Assembly (NCBI GenBank): GCA_030430075.1
Contig: JAUIGN010000015.1
Span: forward strand, 1 to 64,000
DNA from: a bacterium
GTDB lineage: Bacteria; Planctomycetota; Planctomycetia; Pirellulales; Pirellulaceae
Direction: 5' to 3'
Length of the DNA stretch: 64,000 nt
The notes beneath the pieces are model-generated. The model had not been told where the DNA came from, made no database searches, and saw nothing but the letters and a program-made list of their open reading frames with translations. A program made the position numbers and the translations under genes. How positions within the stretch are numbered: the first letter of the stretch is position 1; each line of letters starts with the position of its first letter. Below, piece after piece: positions 52,602 through 61,776 of this stretch.

Positions 52602-54026
52602 CTACCGACGACCGTCCGTGACCATCTTGAAGTCGTCCGTCCGGAAGGGCGACGCGGGCAGGCCTTCGGCGTTGAAGAGATTGGGCTCTGCGGTGTCGGT
52701 CCAAGCAAAACGTACCGCCACGGGCTTGGCGACCGACTCGCTGCGGACGACCACGGTATCGCCGTCGATCGTCGCGGTCGCCTTGACGAACTGCTCGTCC
52801 GCTCCGGCAATCTCAAAGTGCGTCAGCCCGCCGTCCCCTTTGGCCACCAGCCCGCCGCCGGTGTGCTGAAACGACACTCGAATCTGATTGCCCTCAACCT
52901 TCTGCTCGTGATACAGCGGTCCGGAATGGACAAGCTGCTTGTCGTGGGCCAGGGCCAACGCCCAGAGCGCCAGTCGCCGCCCGACTTCCTGCTTGTTCTT
53001 GGGATGAATGTCCTTGATATTGCCGATGTCGGTCGTCACCGCCATCCCCGTGTTCGGCAGCGAAAGGGTCTTTCGCTGGGCCTCCCAGAGTTCGGCACAT
53101 TCCTGCGGATCCTTGCCGTTGTAGCGGAAAGGGGCGAGCTGCACGAACAGGAAAGGAAAGTCTCCCTGCCCCCAACGCTCCCGCCAGTCGGTGATCATGG
53201 CGGGGAAGAGCTTCGCATACTGCTGGGCACGCGCCACGTTCGATTCGCCCTGGTACCAGATCGCGCCACGCATCGAAAGGGGCACCAAGGGATGGATCAT
53301 GCCGTTGTAGAGTGCCGCGCCCTGGTTCGGATTGCCGGGCTTGAAGTTCGCACTGCGTTCCAGAATCGGCGCGAAGTCCTGATCGGACTCCAGCTTCGAA
53401 TGGCTGGTCCAGGCCTCGCAGATCGTTCCGCCCCAGGAGGTGTTGACCAGCCCGACCGGCACGTCCAGATCCTGGTGCAGTTTCCGCCCGAAGAAATACC
53501 CTACCGCGGAAAACCCGGCAACGGTTTGCGGATTGCAGTCGACCCAGCCGCCTTGTCCCTTGCCGACGCAGTCGTCCACCGGCTCCTTGGCCGGATTGCG
53601 GGCCACGGTGAAGAGCCGGATGTGCGGAAATTCGGCCGCCTGAATCTCCGCTTGCGGATTGAGTGCCCGGTTGACGGACCACTGCATATTGGACTGACCC
53701 GAACAGACCCAGACTTCGCCGACCAGGACATCGGTCAACTTGAGCGTGTTCGAACCGACCACATGGATTTCATACGGGCCGCCTGCCGCCGGCGGATCGA
53801 TCTTCACCGACCACTTGCCCCCATCATCGGCTTTCGTCTCACCGCGACTCGTCCCCATCTCGACCACCACGGTCTCGCCGGGATCTGCCCATCCCCAAAT
53901 CGTCGCAGGTTGGCCCTGCTGAACGACCATGTGGCTTCCAATCACTTTGGGCAACCGCACGTCGGCCTGGAGAGGCGCGACAAGTACCAACAGGAGCAGG
54001 CAGAGCGGGAATACCAGGCGTTTCAT
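52602..54026 (-). CDS. exported sialate O-acetylesterase-like SGNH hydrolase
   Basis: A 474-residue protein with a signal peptide (MKRLVFPLCLLLLVLVAPLQA). An N-terminal beta-sandwich (about 22-105) precedes the hydrolase domain with the nucleophile serine in VWVCSGQSNMQWSV. It continues with VGLVNTSWGGTICEAW, IWYQGESNVARA and a histidine-bearing late motif (DIHPKNKQEVGRRLA). The family removes acetyl groups from sialic acids or other acetylated sugars; in planctomycetes the likely targets are algal or mucin-like glycans (inference). GGAG ten bases before the ATG at 54026 supports the start. Confidence 0.92.
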   Translation of the reverse strand: MKRLVFPLCLLLLVLVAPLQADVRLPKVIGSHMVVQQGQPATIWGWADPGETVVVEMGTSRGETKADDGGKWSVKIDPPAAGGPYEIHVVGSNTLKLTDVLVGEVWVCSGQSNMQWSVNRALNPQAEIQAAEFPHIRLFTVARNPAKEPVDDCVGKGQGGWVDCNPQTVAGFSAVGYFFGRKLHQDLDVPVGLVNTSWGGTICEAWTSHSKLESDQDFAPILERSANFKPGNPNQGAALYNGMIHPLVPLSMRGAIWYQGESNVARAQQYAKLFPAMITDWRERWGQGDFPFLFVQLAPFRYNGKDPQECAELWEAQRKTLSLPNTGMAVTTDIGNIKDIHPKNKQEVGRRLALWALALAHDKQLVHSGPLYHEQKVEGNQIRVSFQHTGGGLVAKGDGGLTHFEIAGADEQFVKATATIDGDTVVVRSESVAKPVAVRFAWTDTAEPNLFNAEGLPASPFRTDDFKMVTDGRR

Positions 54027-54373
54027 CTGAGACTTCTCCAGGAATGGTCGAGAGGGTAGCGGCGTTCGATGCATCTCACGCAGGGAGAGACGGATGCCGA
54101 CGGAGAAATTCTAACGTGACCGGCAGACAATTGCACCCGATTGCGGATGGGACCCACAGACCGTAACTGGTGAGGTGGGGTCCGGCACCGGTGGATGCGC
54201 ACCGGAGGCCGCGGTTTGGAAAAATTGAAACCGAGGCTGCAACGGAGGACAAACCGTCCTAAGATAAAGGTCCCACCGGAAGCCCGTTCGGCGGTCGGCG
54301 TGTCTCGCCGAACACGGACGGACCGCGGCTTCCGTTTTCCTGCCCGACACCCCACGCCATCGGAACGGTCGCC
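54027..54373. other. 347-bp gap between divergent esterase and DUF1501 genes
   Basis: A promoter region for both directions. No gene-like frame, repeat or strong hairpin was found. The stretch ctaagataaaggtccc (about 54259-54274) is unusually A/T-rich for this window and may be part of a promoter, but I cannot define boxes. Confidence 0.4.
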
Positions 54374-55852
54374 ATGCACTTGAGCCGTCGTGAATTCCTC
54401 AACCAGAACGCCATGGGGCTGGGCACGGTTGCACTGGCTAGCCTCCTGCAGCAGGAAGGGTTGCAGGCGTCTCCCAAGAAAGCGCCCCAGGCAGAACTGA
54501 CATTCGACCTGCTCCCCAAGACGCCCCACTACGAACCGCAAGCCCGGGCGATGATTTCACTGTTCCATCACGGTGGACCGTCGCACATGGACCTGACCGA
54601 TCCCAAACCGCAACTGACGAAGTTCCACGGAACGGACTATGGTGAAGACGTCCAATTCAGTTTCGTGAATGCGGCCAGCAAGAAGCTCTTCGGCAGCCCG
54701 TGGAAGTTTCAGCAGCACGGTCAGTGCGGTACCGAACTGTCGGAATTGCTGCCCCATACCGCAGAGATCGTGGATGACATCTGCCTGATCCGGAGCATGC
54801 AAACCGGCGCCAACGGGCACGAAGTGTCGATCCGCTATTTCCACGGCGGCATGCCCGCCATCCTGGGTCGCCCCCATTTCGCCTCCTGGCTCCTCTACGG
54901 GCTAGGCGCGGAGACGCAGGAGTTGCCCGCTTACATGGTCTTGACCGACCCGGCCGGACATCCGGTGGACGGAACGAACAATTGGTCCAACGGATTCATG
55001 CCGTCGCTGTTTCAAGGCACGGTCCTCCGACCCCGCGAACCTCGGATCCTCAACCTGGATGCGCCGCCCCATCTGCGGGGCACGTTGCAGCGGCAAAACC
55101 TCGAGTTTCTCCGCTCCCTCAACCGCAAGCACCTGCAAGATCATCCCGGCCAATCGGACCTGGAAGCCCGAATCGCCAGTTACGAACTTGCCGCACGGAT
55201 GCAGACTTCGGCCCGCGAAGCACTCGACATTTCGCAAGAGACCGCCGCCACACATAAGATGTACGGCATCGACGAAGATACCACACGCGAGTACGGCACG
55301 CGGTGCCTGATCGCTCGCCGGCTGGTCGAACGCGGCGTACGGTTCGTGCAGCTCTTCCTGGGCGGCCAACCGTGGGACAACCATGCGAATCTCAGCACTG
55401 CCTTACCGGCGATCTGCCGTCGTACCGACAAGCCGGCGGCAGGGCTGGTCAAGGATCTTCGCCAGCGCGGCATGCTGGATACGACGATCGTCCACAACGG
55501 CGGCGAAATCGGCCGCCTGCCGGTCGTTCAAGGCAACGCGGATCCCCAGAAAGCGGGCCGCGACCATAACGGCCAGGGGTTCAGTCTCTGGCTGGCCGGG
55601 GGTGGGATCAAGGCCGGGATGACGTACGGTGCCACTGACGATTTCGGCCACCGGGCGATCGAAAACATCGTTACGCCCAACGACTATCAAGCGACGCTGA
55701 TGCACCTGTTCGGGCTCGACTGCCGCAAGCTGGTTTACCTCCACAACGGCCAGGAACAGGTCATCACCAACAACCGGCCGGCCCGCGTGGTGGCTGAGAT
55801 CCTGGAGAAGCCGCCGGTCGTGCACGAGCCGGTCGCCGACGCTGCAGGTTAA
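54374..55852 (+). CDS. DUF1501 protein, exported (second copy)
   Basis: A 492-residue DUF1501-family protein with a twin-arginine signal (LSRREFLNQNAMGLGTVALA). Family landmarks: MISLFHHGGPSHMDLTDPKP, CGTELSELLPHTAEIVDDIC, LIRSMQTGANGHEVSIRYFH, GVRFVQLFLGGQPWDNH and GRDHNGQGFSLWLAGGGIKAGMTYGATDDFG. The usual WGGEFGRTP is altered to HNGGEIGRLP (about 376-385), so the conserved aromatic residues are lost there. The DUF1549/DUF1553 partner is not adjacent. It differs clearly from the copy at 13393-14781, so it is not a recent duplicate. Confidence 0.9.
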   Translation: MHLSRREFLNQNAMGLGTVALASLLQQEGLQASPKKAPQAELTFDLLPKTPHYEPQARAMISLFHHGGPSHMDLTDPKPQLTKFHGTDYGEDVQFSFVNAASKKLFGSPWKFQQHGQCGTELSELLPHTAEIVDDICLIRSMQTGANGHEVSIRYFHGGMPAILGRPHFASWLLYGLGAETQELPAYMVLTDPAGHPVDGTNNWSNGFMPSLFQGTVLRPREPRILNLDAPPHLRGTLQRQNLEFLRSLNRKHLQDHPGQSDLEARIASYELAARMQTSAREALDISQETAATHKMYGIDEDTTREYGTRCLIARRLVERGVRFVQLFLGGQPWDNHANLSTALPAICRRTDKPAAGLVKDLRQRGMLDTTIVHNGGEIGRLPVVQGNADPQKAGRDHNGQGFSLWLAGGGIKAGMTYGATDDFGHRAIENIVTPNDYQATLMHLFGLDCRKLVYLHNGQEQVITNNRPARVVAEILEKPPVVHEPVADAAG

Positions 55853-55987
55853 TCGCCACCCGGCCTTTCCCCATCGATCGCCGGTCGATGGCGACAGGCG
55901 CAGCGAAGCAGTCGCTCGCAACGCATGCGCCCACCGGGCGCGGTCGTCACGACGCGACAATCTGAGAGGCTTGTCGACCCCCGTGCG

Positions 55988-58192
55988 TCAGTCGACGGGG
56001 AAGCCGCGCTTGCGCAACAGGGCACTCGTGTCCACGTCACGACCGCGGAACGCGCGAAACCCGTCCGCCGGGTCAATCGTGTCACCGACCGACATGATGT
56101 GATCGTGCAACCGTTTGGCGATCTGTTTGTCGTAGTAGCTGCCCGCCTCTTCAAACACCTCGGCTGCGTCAGCGGTCAGCGCGTCGGACCAGAGGTAGCT
56201 GTAGTAGCCGGCCGAATAGCTATCGCCGGAAAAGATATGCGAAAAATGGGGCGTCCGGTGTCGCATCACGATTTCGCGGGGCATGCCCAGCTCGGCGAGC
56301 GTTTCCCGCTCGAATGCATCCGGGTCGATCTCCACATCGCCGGCCAGGTGCAGCTTCATGTCGACCAGGGCGCTGGCCAGATACTCGACGGTGGCAAAGC
56401 CCTGATTGAACGTCGCGGCCTTTTCGATTTTGGCCAACAACTGGGCTGGCATCGGCTCCCCGGTCTCGTAATGCACGGCAAACTGATTCAGGACTTCGGG
56501 TGTCGGCAGCCAGTGTTCGTTCAATTGCGACGGGAATTCGACATAGTCGCGCGCCACCGACGTTCCCGACTGGGAGACGTACTTGACCTTCGAATTGAGG
56601 CCGTGCAGGGCATGCCCGAATTCGTGAAAGAGCGTGGTTGCGTCATCCCAGGAGATCAAGACCACCTCGCCCGGGGCGCCTTTGACGAAATTCGAGTTGT
56701 TGGAAACGATCGGCGTTTTCGGTTCGCCCATGTTTTCCTGGCGCCGGTAAGCGGTCATCCATGCGCCGCTCCGCTTGCCGTCTCGAGCGTAGGGATCCAG
56801 GTACCACAACCCCACGTGATTTCCCTCAGCGTCGGCCACTTCCCAGACGCGGACATCGGGGTGAAACACGGGCAGGTCCTGGACCTGTTTGAACTGCATC
56901 CCGTACAGTTCTCCGGCGGCCCACATCATGGCTTCGCGGAGCTTTTCCAACTGCATGTACGGTTTCACTTCGTTGAAATCGAGGTCGTATTTCGCCTTTC
57001 GGACCTTTTCCGCGTAGTAGCGATAATCCCATGGCTCGATCGTAATACCGGCACCTTCGTCGTCCGCCACCTTCTGCATGTCGGCCACTTCTTCCCGCAC
57101 CCGGGCGACCGCTTTCGGCCAGACCTTCATCATCAGGTCCATGGTCGCTTCCGGCGTCTTGGCCATCTGAGGTTCGAGCCGCCAATGGGCATGAGTAGGA
57201 TAGCCGAGCAGCTTAGCCCGCTCGGCGCGGAGCTTGAGAATCTCCGAGATGATCGTGTTGTTGTCGTGTGCATCACCGTTGTCACCACGGTTGTAGTAGT
57301 TCCGCCAGACCTGCTCCCGTAGCGCGCGGTTGTCCGCGTAGCTCAGGAAAGGATCCATTGACGAGCGGGTGTTGGTGACGGCCCATTGGCCTGCCTTGCC
57401 GCGTGACTTGGCGGCGGTGGCCATGGCGGCAATGACGCTTTCCGGGAGGCCAGCCAGGTCCTCTTCGTCCTCGATCCAGGTGACATACGCCTGCTCGTCG
57501 GCCAGCACATTCTGGCTGAAGTCGGTAAACAGACTGGCCAGCCGCTGATTGATCCGCGAGAGTCGAGCCTTGTCGGCAGAGTCCAGCTTGGCACCGCTGC
57601 GTACGAATTGCTTGTAACGGTCTTCAACCAACCGTTTCTCAGCCAGCGTCAGCCGGTCCTTTTCGTCGCTTTCGTAGACCGCCGCAATCCGGGCGAACAA
57701 TGGCCCGTTCTGCGTCACCCGGTCACGAAACTCGGCCAACTTCGGTTCGACGACCCGTTCGATGTCTGGGATCGGTCCGACGTTCAAGTTCGACGCGTGC
57801 ACTCCGAACAGGGACTCCAGGCGTTCAAGCATGCCGCCGGCCGACTCCATGGCCACGATCGTATTTTCGAACGTGGGCGGTTCGGGATTCGTGGCGATCG
57901 CTTCAATCTCCTGATTCGCCTCAGCGATCGCCACGTCGAAAGCCTCGACGAACTCGTTGGGACGCACCAGATGCCAGGGTGGCACACCACCGTACGGACC
58001 GGTCCACGGTTGCAGCATGGGGGACATTTCTTTTGAGTCTCCATTCTCCACGGCGAAAGCCGCCGTGGCTGCTCCGGCGATCAGGCCCAGCGCGCACAGC
58101 ATGGCTGCGCCGGGGACTATCCGCAACCTCCCGGGAGCGGCAAACTTACGAACAACATGACGACGGTGGGATGGGTGGCAAATCTTGAGCAT
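55988..58192 (-). CDS. M3-family zinc metallopeptidase (Dcp / oligopeptidase A-like) with N-terminal export signal
   Basis: A 734-residue thimet-oligopeptidase-like enzyme. The zinc site is TTLFHEFGHALHGL, with the downstream E in the same helix region and the substrate-binding HIFSGDSYSAGYYSYLW near residue 680. It cuts dipeptides or short peptides. E. coli relatives are mainly cytoplasmic, but here a hydrophobic segment (about 28-46, AAMLCALGLIAGAATAAFA) follows a basic stretch, which looks like a signal peptide, so the enzyme is probably exported. The start at ATG 58192 (MLKICHPSHRRH) suits that; an ATG at 58267 is also possible. Confidence 0.92.
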   Translation of the reverse strand: MLKICHPSHRRHVVRKFAAPGRLRIVPGAAMLCALGLIAGAATAAFAVENGDSKEMSPMLQPWTGPYGGVPPWHLVRPNEFVEAFDVAIAEANQEIEAIATNPEPPTFENTIVAMESAGGMLERLESLFGVHASNLNVGPIPDIERVVEPKLAEFRDRVTQNGPLFARIAAVYESDEKDRLTLAEKRLVEDRYKQFVRSGAKLDSADKARLSRINQRLASLFTDFSQNVLADEQAYVTWIEDEEDLAGLPESVIAAMATAAKSRGKAGQWAVTNTRSSMDPFLSYADNRALREQVWRNYYNRGDNGDAHDNNTIISEILKLRAERAKLLGYPTHAHWRLEPQMAKTPEATMDLMMKVWPKAVARVREEVADMQKVADDEGAGITIEPWDYRYYAEKVRKAKYDLDFNEVKPYMQLEKLREAMMWAAGELYGMQFKQVQDLPVFHPDVRVWEVADAEGNHVGLWYLDPYARDGKRSGAWMTAYRRQENMGEPKTPIVSNNSNFVKGAPGEVVLISWDDATTLFHEFGHALHGLNSKVKYVSQSGTSVARDYVEFPSQLNEHWLPTPEVLNQFAVHYETGEPMPAQLLAKIEKAATFNQGFATVEYLASALVDMKLHLAGDVEIDPDAFERETLAELGMPREIVMRHRTPHFSHIFSGDSYSAGYYSYLWSDALTADAAEVFEEAGSYYDKQIAKRLHDHIMSVGDTIDPADGFRAFRGRDVDTSALLRKRGFPVD

Positions 58193-58312
58193 GGAAGTAC
58201 CCCGAGGGTGGCGAGACGAAACGTTCGACCAGCGGGTTAACAGCTTAGCAAAGATCCGACCCCGCAAAACCTACCCTGCCGGCGAGCGGGCCTCGACGCG
58301 GCGGCGGCGCCT

Positions 58313-59626
58313 TCAGCGGGCCGGCACTTCGCCGGAGAGGGCCGGCGCGGGGCCCGCGGGACCACCCGGTGATGGGTTGTCCGGCATGTCGGCCAGCAGT
58401 TCGGCCCAACAGTCGGCCTCGCGGTCACGTCCGAGCCGGCGGTAAAACGTGACGACCGCGGCGAGGCTGGACGCCTGATCGAGGCTCCGCAGTGCGGCGC
58501 GGGCGCGGTCGTGAATTGGCCCTTCCAGCAACGCCCGCGTTTCCGCTGCTCGATCGCGCATCTGCTGTGCCTGCTCGCGAAGGCCAGCTCGAGCGAGGCA
58601 ATTCGCCAGCCGGCCGCGCGTCCGCCAGTCGATCGGGCCCGGCCAGATCGCCAATGCCTGCTGATACGCCTCGACCGCCTGCTGATAGTTGGCGTCCGCC
58701 TCGTCCAACAGAATGGCGCGTGCGCGCCAGTAGTCAAAGTCTCGTACGGCGGGAGGCCAACGCGCAAACGCCGCCTGGGCAGCCTCGTAGTCACCCAACT
58801 CCAGCAGCACGGCAACGTGCGTCGCCACAAAGAAGGGACTCTCGTAGGCGGTCGGGCTCTCTGCGGCCAGTTCGTCGAGGATCTTTCGCGCTTCGGCCCG
58901 ATGGCCGCGGCGTTGATACCACTGGGCGCCGGCAGTCGCGGCCAGTGCTTGGCCCGGTTCTGTTTCGAGGTATCGATCGAAGCGGCGTCGCTCGGTCCAC
59001 TCCGACGGCGATTCGCCCGGCCGTAGAAATCCAAACGACTCGTCGAGGGGCGCATTGGCAGAGTAGGGAAAAAACTGTCCCAGGTACCACTCGCGGAGCC
59101 GCACCATTCGGGTCGCCGGCGGACTGAGCTGGTAGACCCGCCAAAATACGTGCTCCGCGCGGCGCGAACGGCCCGTCAACTCCATGGTCTTCCAGAGCAG
59201 AAACTGCGCCTGAAATAGCCGGTCATCCCGTTTCAGAGCCTGGCGAAAATGGGTCTCCGCATGTTGCGGCCTCATCAGTACGACCAGGTCCAACCGTCCG
59301 GCGTCAAGCTGGGCCGCTGCGGCGAGTTCCGAGTCCGCTCCGATCCGCTCGAGATGGTCGACGGCCAGACGGGCATCCTGCGGGCTCACCCGGCGTCCGC
59401 CAGCGTAAGCCCGGGCCATCAGCAGGTGAGCCCGTTCATGGTTTGGATGCAGCCGCAGGTACCATTGCAACTGGCGACGTACGGAAACCCAGTCGCTGGC
59501 CGCTGCTGACCGCTCCGCCTGGGACAACCCCCACTCGGCACGCACGAAGACGGCAGCGACCGTCACCAGCACACCCAGGCCGGCGATCCAGGCAAGACGC
59601 CACTTCGAAGTCACGATGCCCTTCAT
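58313..59626 (-). CDS. membrane-anchored TPR protein
   Basis: A 437-residue protein with one N-terminal membrane helix (about 11-28, LAWIAGLGVLVTVAAVFV). The remainder is helical TPR-like repeats: RRQLQWYLRLHPNHERAHLL, AETHFRQALKRDDRLFQAQF, ARKILDELAAESPTAYESPF and YQQAVEAYQQALAIWPGPID. The C-terminus is Pro/Gly-rich. In planctomycetes such TPR genes often sit next to an ASPIC/UnbV gene, as here (59882-61765, same strand); the joint role is unknown. Confidence 0.85.
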   Translation of the reverse strand: MKGIVTSKWRLAWIAGLGVLVTVAAVFVRAEWGLSQAERSAAASDWVSVRRQLQWYLRLHPNHERAHLLMARAYAGGRRVSPQDARLAVDHLERIGADSELAAAAQLDAGRLDLVVLMRPQHAETHFRQALKRDDRLFQAQFLLWKTMELTGRSRRAEHVFWRVYQLSPPATRMVRLREWYLGQFFPYSANAPLDESFGFLRPGESPSEWTERRRFDRYLETEPGQALAATAGAQWYQRRGHRAEARKILDELAAESPTAYESPFFVATHVAVLLELGDYEAAQAAFARWPPAVRDFDYWRARAILLDEADANYQQAVEAYQQALAIWPGPIDWRTRGRLANCLARAGLREQAQQMRDRAAETRALLEGPIHDRARAALRSLDQASSLAAVVTFYRRLGRDREADCWAELLADMPDNPSPGGPAGPAPALSGEVPAR

Positions 59627-59765
59627 CGTTGCGGTTCCATTGCGACACCTGCCGACCTTACCGGGCCGCCAGCCCGCCCTCTCGACGGATCGCTTCCGTC
59701 GAAATCGCGCCGGCTGACAAACTCATGAAACAACCTTGCTGATGAAACGATCCCGGCCGCGCCGA

Positions 59766-59866
59766 TTGACGCCTGCGCGGCAAATAGGCCTTCGTCAAGC
59801 AACGCGCGGCCGTATATCTGCGAACTCCCGTTGGTCGTCCTGGTCCATTCGCTGCGCAAGTATCGA
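59766..59866 (-). repeat. 102-bp repeat, copy 2 (inverted relative to 50891-50992)
   Basis: The reverse complement of this stretch matches 50891-50992 with about 11 differences. It lies in the gap between the UnbV gene and the TPR gene, which are on the same strand, and so may separate an otherwise joined transcript. Confidence 0.85.
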
Positions 59867-59881
59867 TAATAAACAACTTCC

Positions 59882-61765
59882 TCAGTCCTCGCTGCCGCCG
59901 CCGACGTGGAACGACCGTGACGGTTGAGCTCCCCCCGGAGCTGGAAGAAACCCCCGGCCTTCCGTGAGCAGCCAGTAACGGCCAGCGCGGAGCGACTCGT
60001 ACGAATCGACACGTCCCGACGGCCAGTACACGATGACCTCGACCGGTCCCTGATGGTCGCCCAGGCCACAGAGCACCCGGGGATCCGACGACGCCTGGTA
60101 GCTGCCGCCGGCACAGATCGGGAAGACCTGCGCGTGTTGGGACGTCGTAACGACAACTCGACCGCCGACGGGCGGCAGACGCAAGTCGGTCGCCAATTGA
60201 AACCCGATAAAGCTGTTTGACGACGCGGTAACGTTGCGCAGAATCCTGACCGGCTTTCCCACGTGTGTCACGGCCACATCGAGTCGTCCATCGTTGTCGA
60301 AGTCGCCGCCGGCTGCGCCCCGGCCGAGCCAAGCTTGTTGAAAGTATCCGCCCGCGCTCGCGGACGACTCTTGAAACTGTCCGCGGCCGTTGTTCACGAG
60401 GAGCTGCGGCGGCATCTCATGGGGTCGCTGGAGGTGGCCAAAGACATGGCCGTTGGTGATCAGCAAGTCCAGATCCCGATCGTGATCGAAATCGGCCGCC
60501 ACCACGCCAAACCCGAGCAGGTCGTAGCTGCTCGCCGCCAACTGGGCGCGACGACTCTCGTCCGTGAAAGCGAGCTGACCGTGGTTCGCGTAGAGGGTAT
60601 TCTTTTCACTCAAAAAATGGGTCACCAGCAGGTCGGGGCGCTGGTCACCGTTCAAGTCGCCGCAGGCCAGTCCCATGCTGGCTTCGCTCTCCCCCTGGTC
60701 ATTTCGCGCACAACCGGATTGCGCGGCACATTCGACGAACCGCCCCGCCGCGCGGCGGTCCGGCCGGCCGGTCGCCGCACTGGCGCCCGAGGATGGCGTG
60801 CGGCTGAAGAGGAAATTCGGCCGCATATCATTCGCCACATAGATCTCGGCAAGTAGGTCGTCGTCGAGGTCGACGGCGATGATCCCCAGCCCACGGCCAT
60901 CTTCACCCAACAGGCCCAGTTCCGCGGCGGACTCGCGGAATGTCCCGTCGCCCTGACTCAGGTAGGCCTGATCCGGCACTTCGGCATACGACCCGGGGCC
61001 GCAGTATCTCGGTTGACCGTTCGCCTCACAAATCTGGTGGTTTGCCAGTGTCGCGTCCAGGTAGTTGACCACGACCAGGTCAAGCCACGTATCACCGTTC
61101 AGGTCGAGCCATACGGCGGTACTGCTCCAATGACGGTCCTGGCCCAAGTGGGACGCGGCCGTCCACTCTGAAAACGTTCCGTCTCCGTTGTTCCGCCAGA
61201 GCGCATTCTGTCCGTAGTTCGCCAGGAACAGGTCCGGAAACCCGTCAGCATCGAAATCCCCGACCGCCACCCCTTGGCCGAAGCCGGTATCGCCACCCTG
61301 GGCAATTGCGGAAACCGATGCAAACTGGCCGACCGCTTGCTGGCGAAATAACTGGTTGGCATCCACGCGCCGCGGTTTGGCGGCCGGATCCAGTTGCGCG
61401 CCGTTGGCGAAATAGAGATCCAGCCGGCCATCCAGGTCGTAATCCAACCACGCCAGTCCGGAACCCATGATCTCAGGCAAGAAAAACCGGCCGGGGACTT
61501 GATCCGAGTACGGCTCGAAATCCACGCCCACCTCGGCGCCCAGCGACTCGAATCGAGGCCGATTCGATGTTCGATCGCTCGCAGGCTGCCCGACGACGTG
61601 GGCGGCTCCGCTTGCAGGCGGCAGCCCGCTGCCGGACGGCGACGCCGGCCGATCAGGAATGTCATCCCGGCGAGCTGCCGGTCCCTCCTGCCGATCACCC
61701 GGGCCGCATCCCAGGCAGAGCCCGCAGACCAGGATGGCGAGTGCCGCTACGGATCGATGCATCAT
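59882..61765 (-). CDS. FG-GAP / ASPIC-UnbV (CRTAC1-like) lipoprotein
   Basis: A 627-residue protein with a lipoprotein-type signal (ALAILVCGLCLGCGPG, lipobox cysteine about 20), so probably tethered on the outer side of a membrane. The body is a beta-propeller of FG-GAP/VCBS repeats with calcium-type loops: WLDYDLDGRLDLYFANGA, VGDFDADGFPDLFLANYG, WLDLNGDTWLDLVVVNYL, DFDHDRDLDLLITNG and DFDNDGRLDVAVTH. The ASPIC/UnbV domain comes at the end (about 530-600, FIGFQLATDLRLPPVGGRVVV). The function is unknown; adhesion or ligand binding is usual for this fold. The hydrolase gene upstream ends 11 bp away, so they are co-transcribed. Confidence 0.92.
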   Translation of the reverse strand: MMHRSVAALAILVCGLCLGCGPGDRQEGPAARRDDIPDRPASPSGSGLPPASGAAHVVGQPASDRTSNRPRFESLGAEVGVDFEPYSDQVPGRFFLPEIMGSGLAWLDYDLDGRLDLYFANGAQLDPAAKPRRVDANQLFRQQAVGQFASVSAIAQGGDTGFGQGVAVGDFDADGFPDLFLANYGQNALWRNNGDGTFSEWTAASHLGQDRHWSSTAVWLDLNGDTWLDLVVVNYLDATLANHQICEANGQPRYCGPGSYAEVPDQAYLSQGDGTFRESAAELGLLGEDGRGLGIIAVDLDDDLLAEIYVANDMRPNFLFSRTPSSGASAATGRPDRRAAGRFVECAAQSGCARNDQGESEASMGLACGDLNGDQRPDLLVTHFLSEKNTLYANHGQLAFTDESRRAQLAASSYDLLGFGVVAADFDHDRDLDLLITNGHVFGHLQRPHEMPPQLLVNNGRGQFQESSASAGGYFQQAWLGRGAAGGDFDNDGRLDVAVTHVGKPVRILRNVTASSNSFIGFQLATDLRLPPVGGRVVVTTSQHAQVFPICAGGSYQASSDPRVLCGLGDHQGPVEVIVYWPSGRVDSYESLRAGRYWLLTEGRGFLPAPGGAQPSRSFHVGGGSED

Positions 61766-61776
61766 CCAATACTCGA

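Noticed and set aside
50891..59866. Ends of a composite transposon
   Set aside because: The segment between the two inverted 102-bp copies holds ordinary chromosomal genes and no transposase or recombinase.
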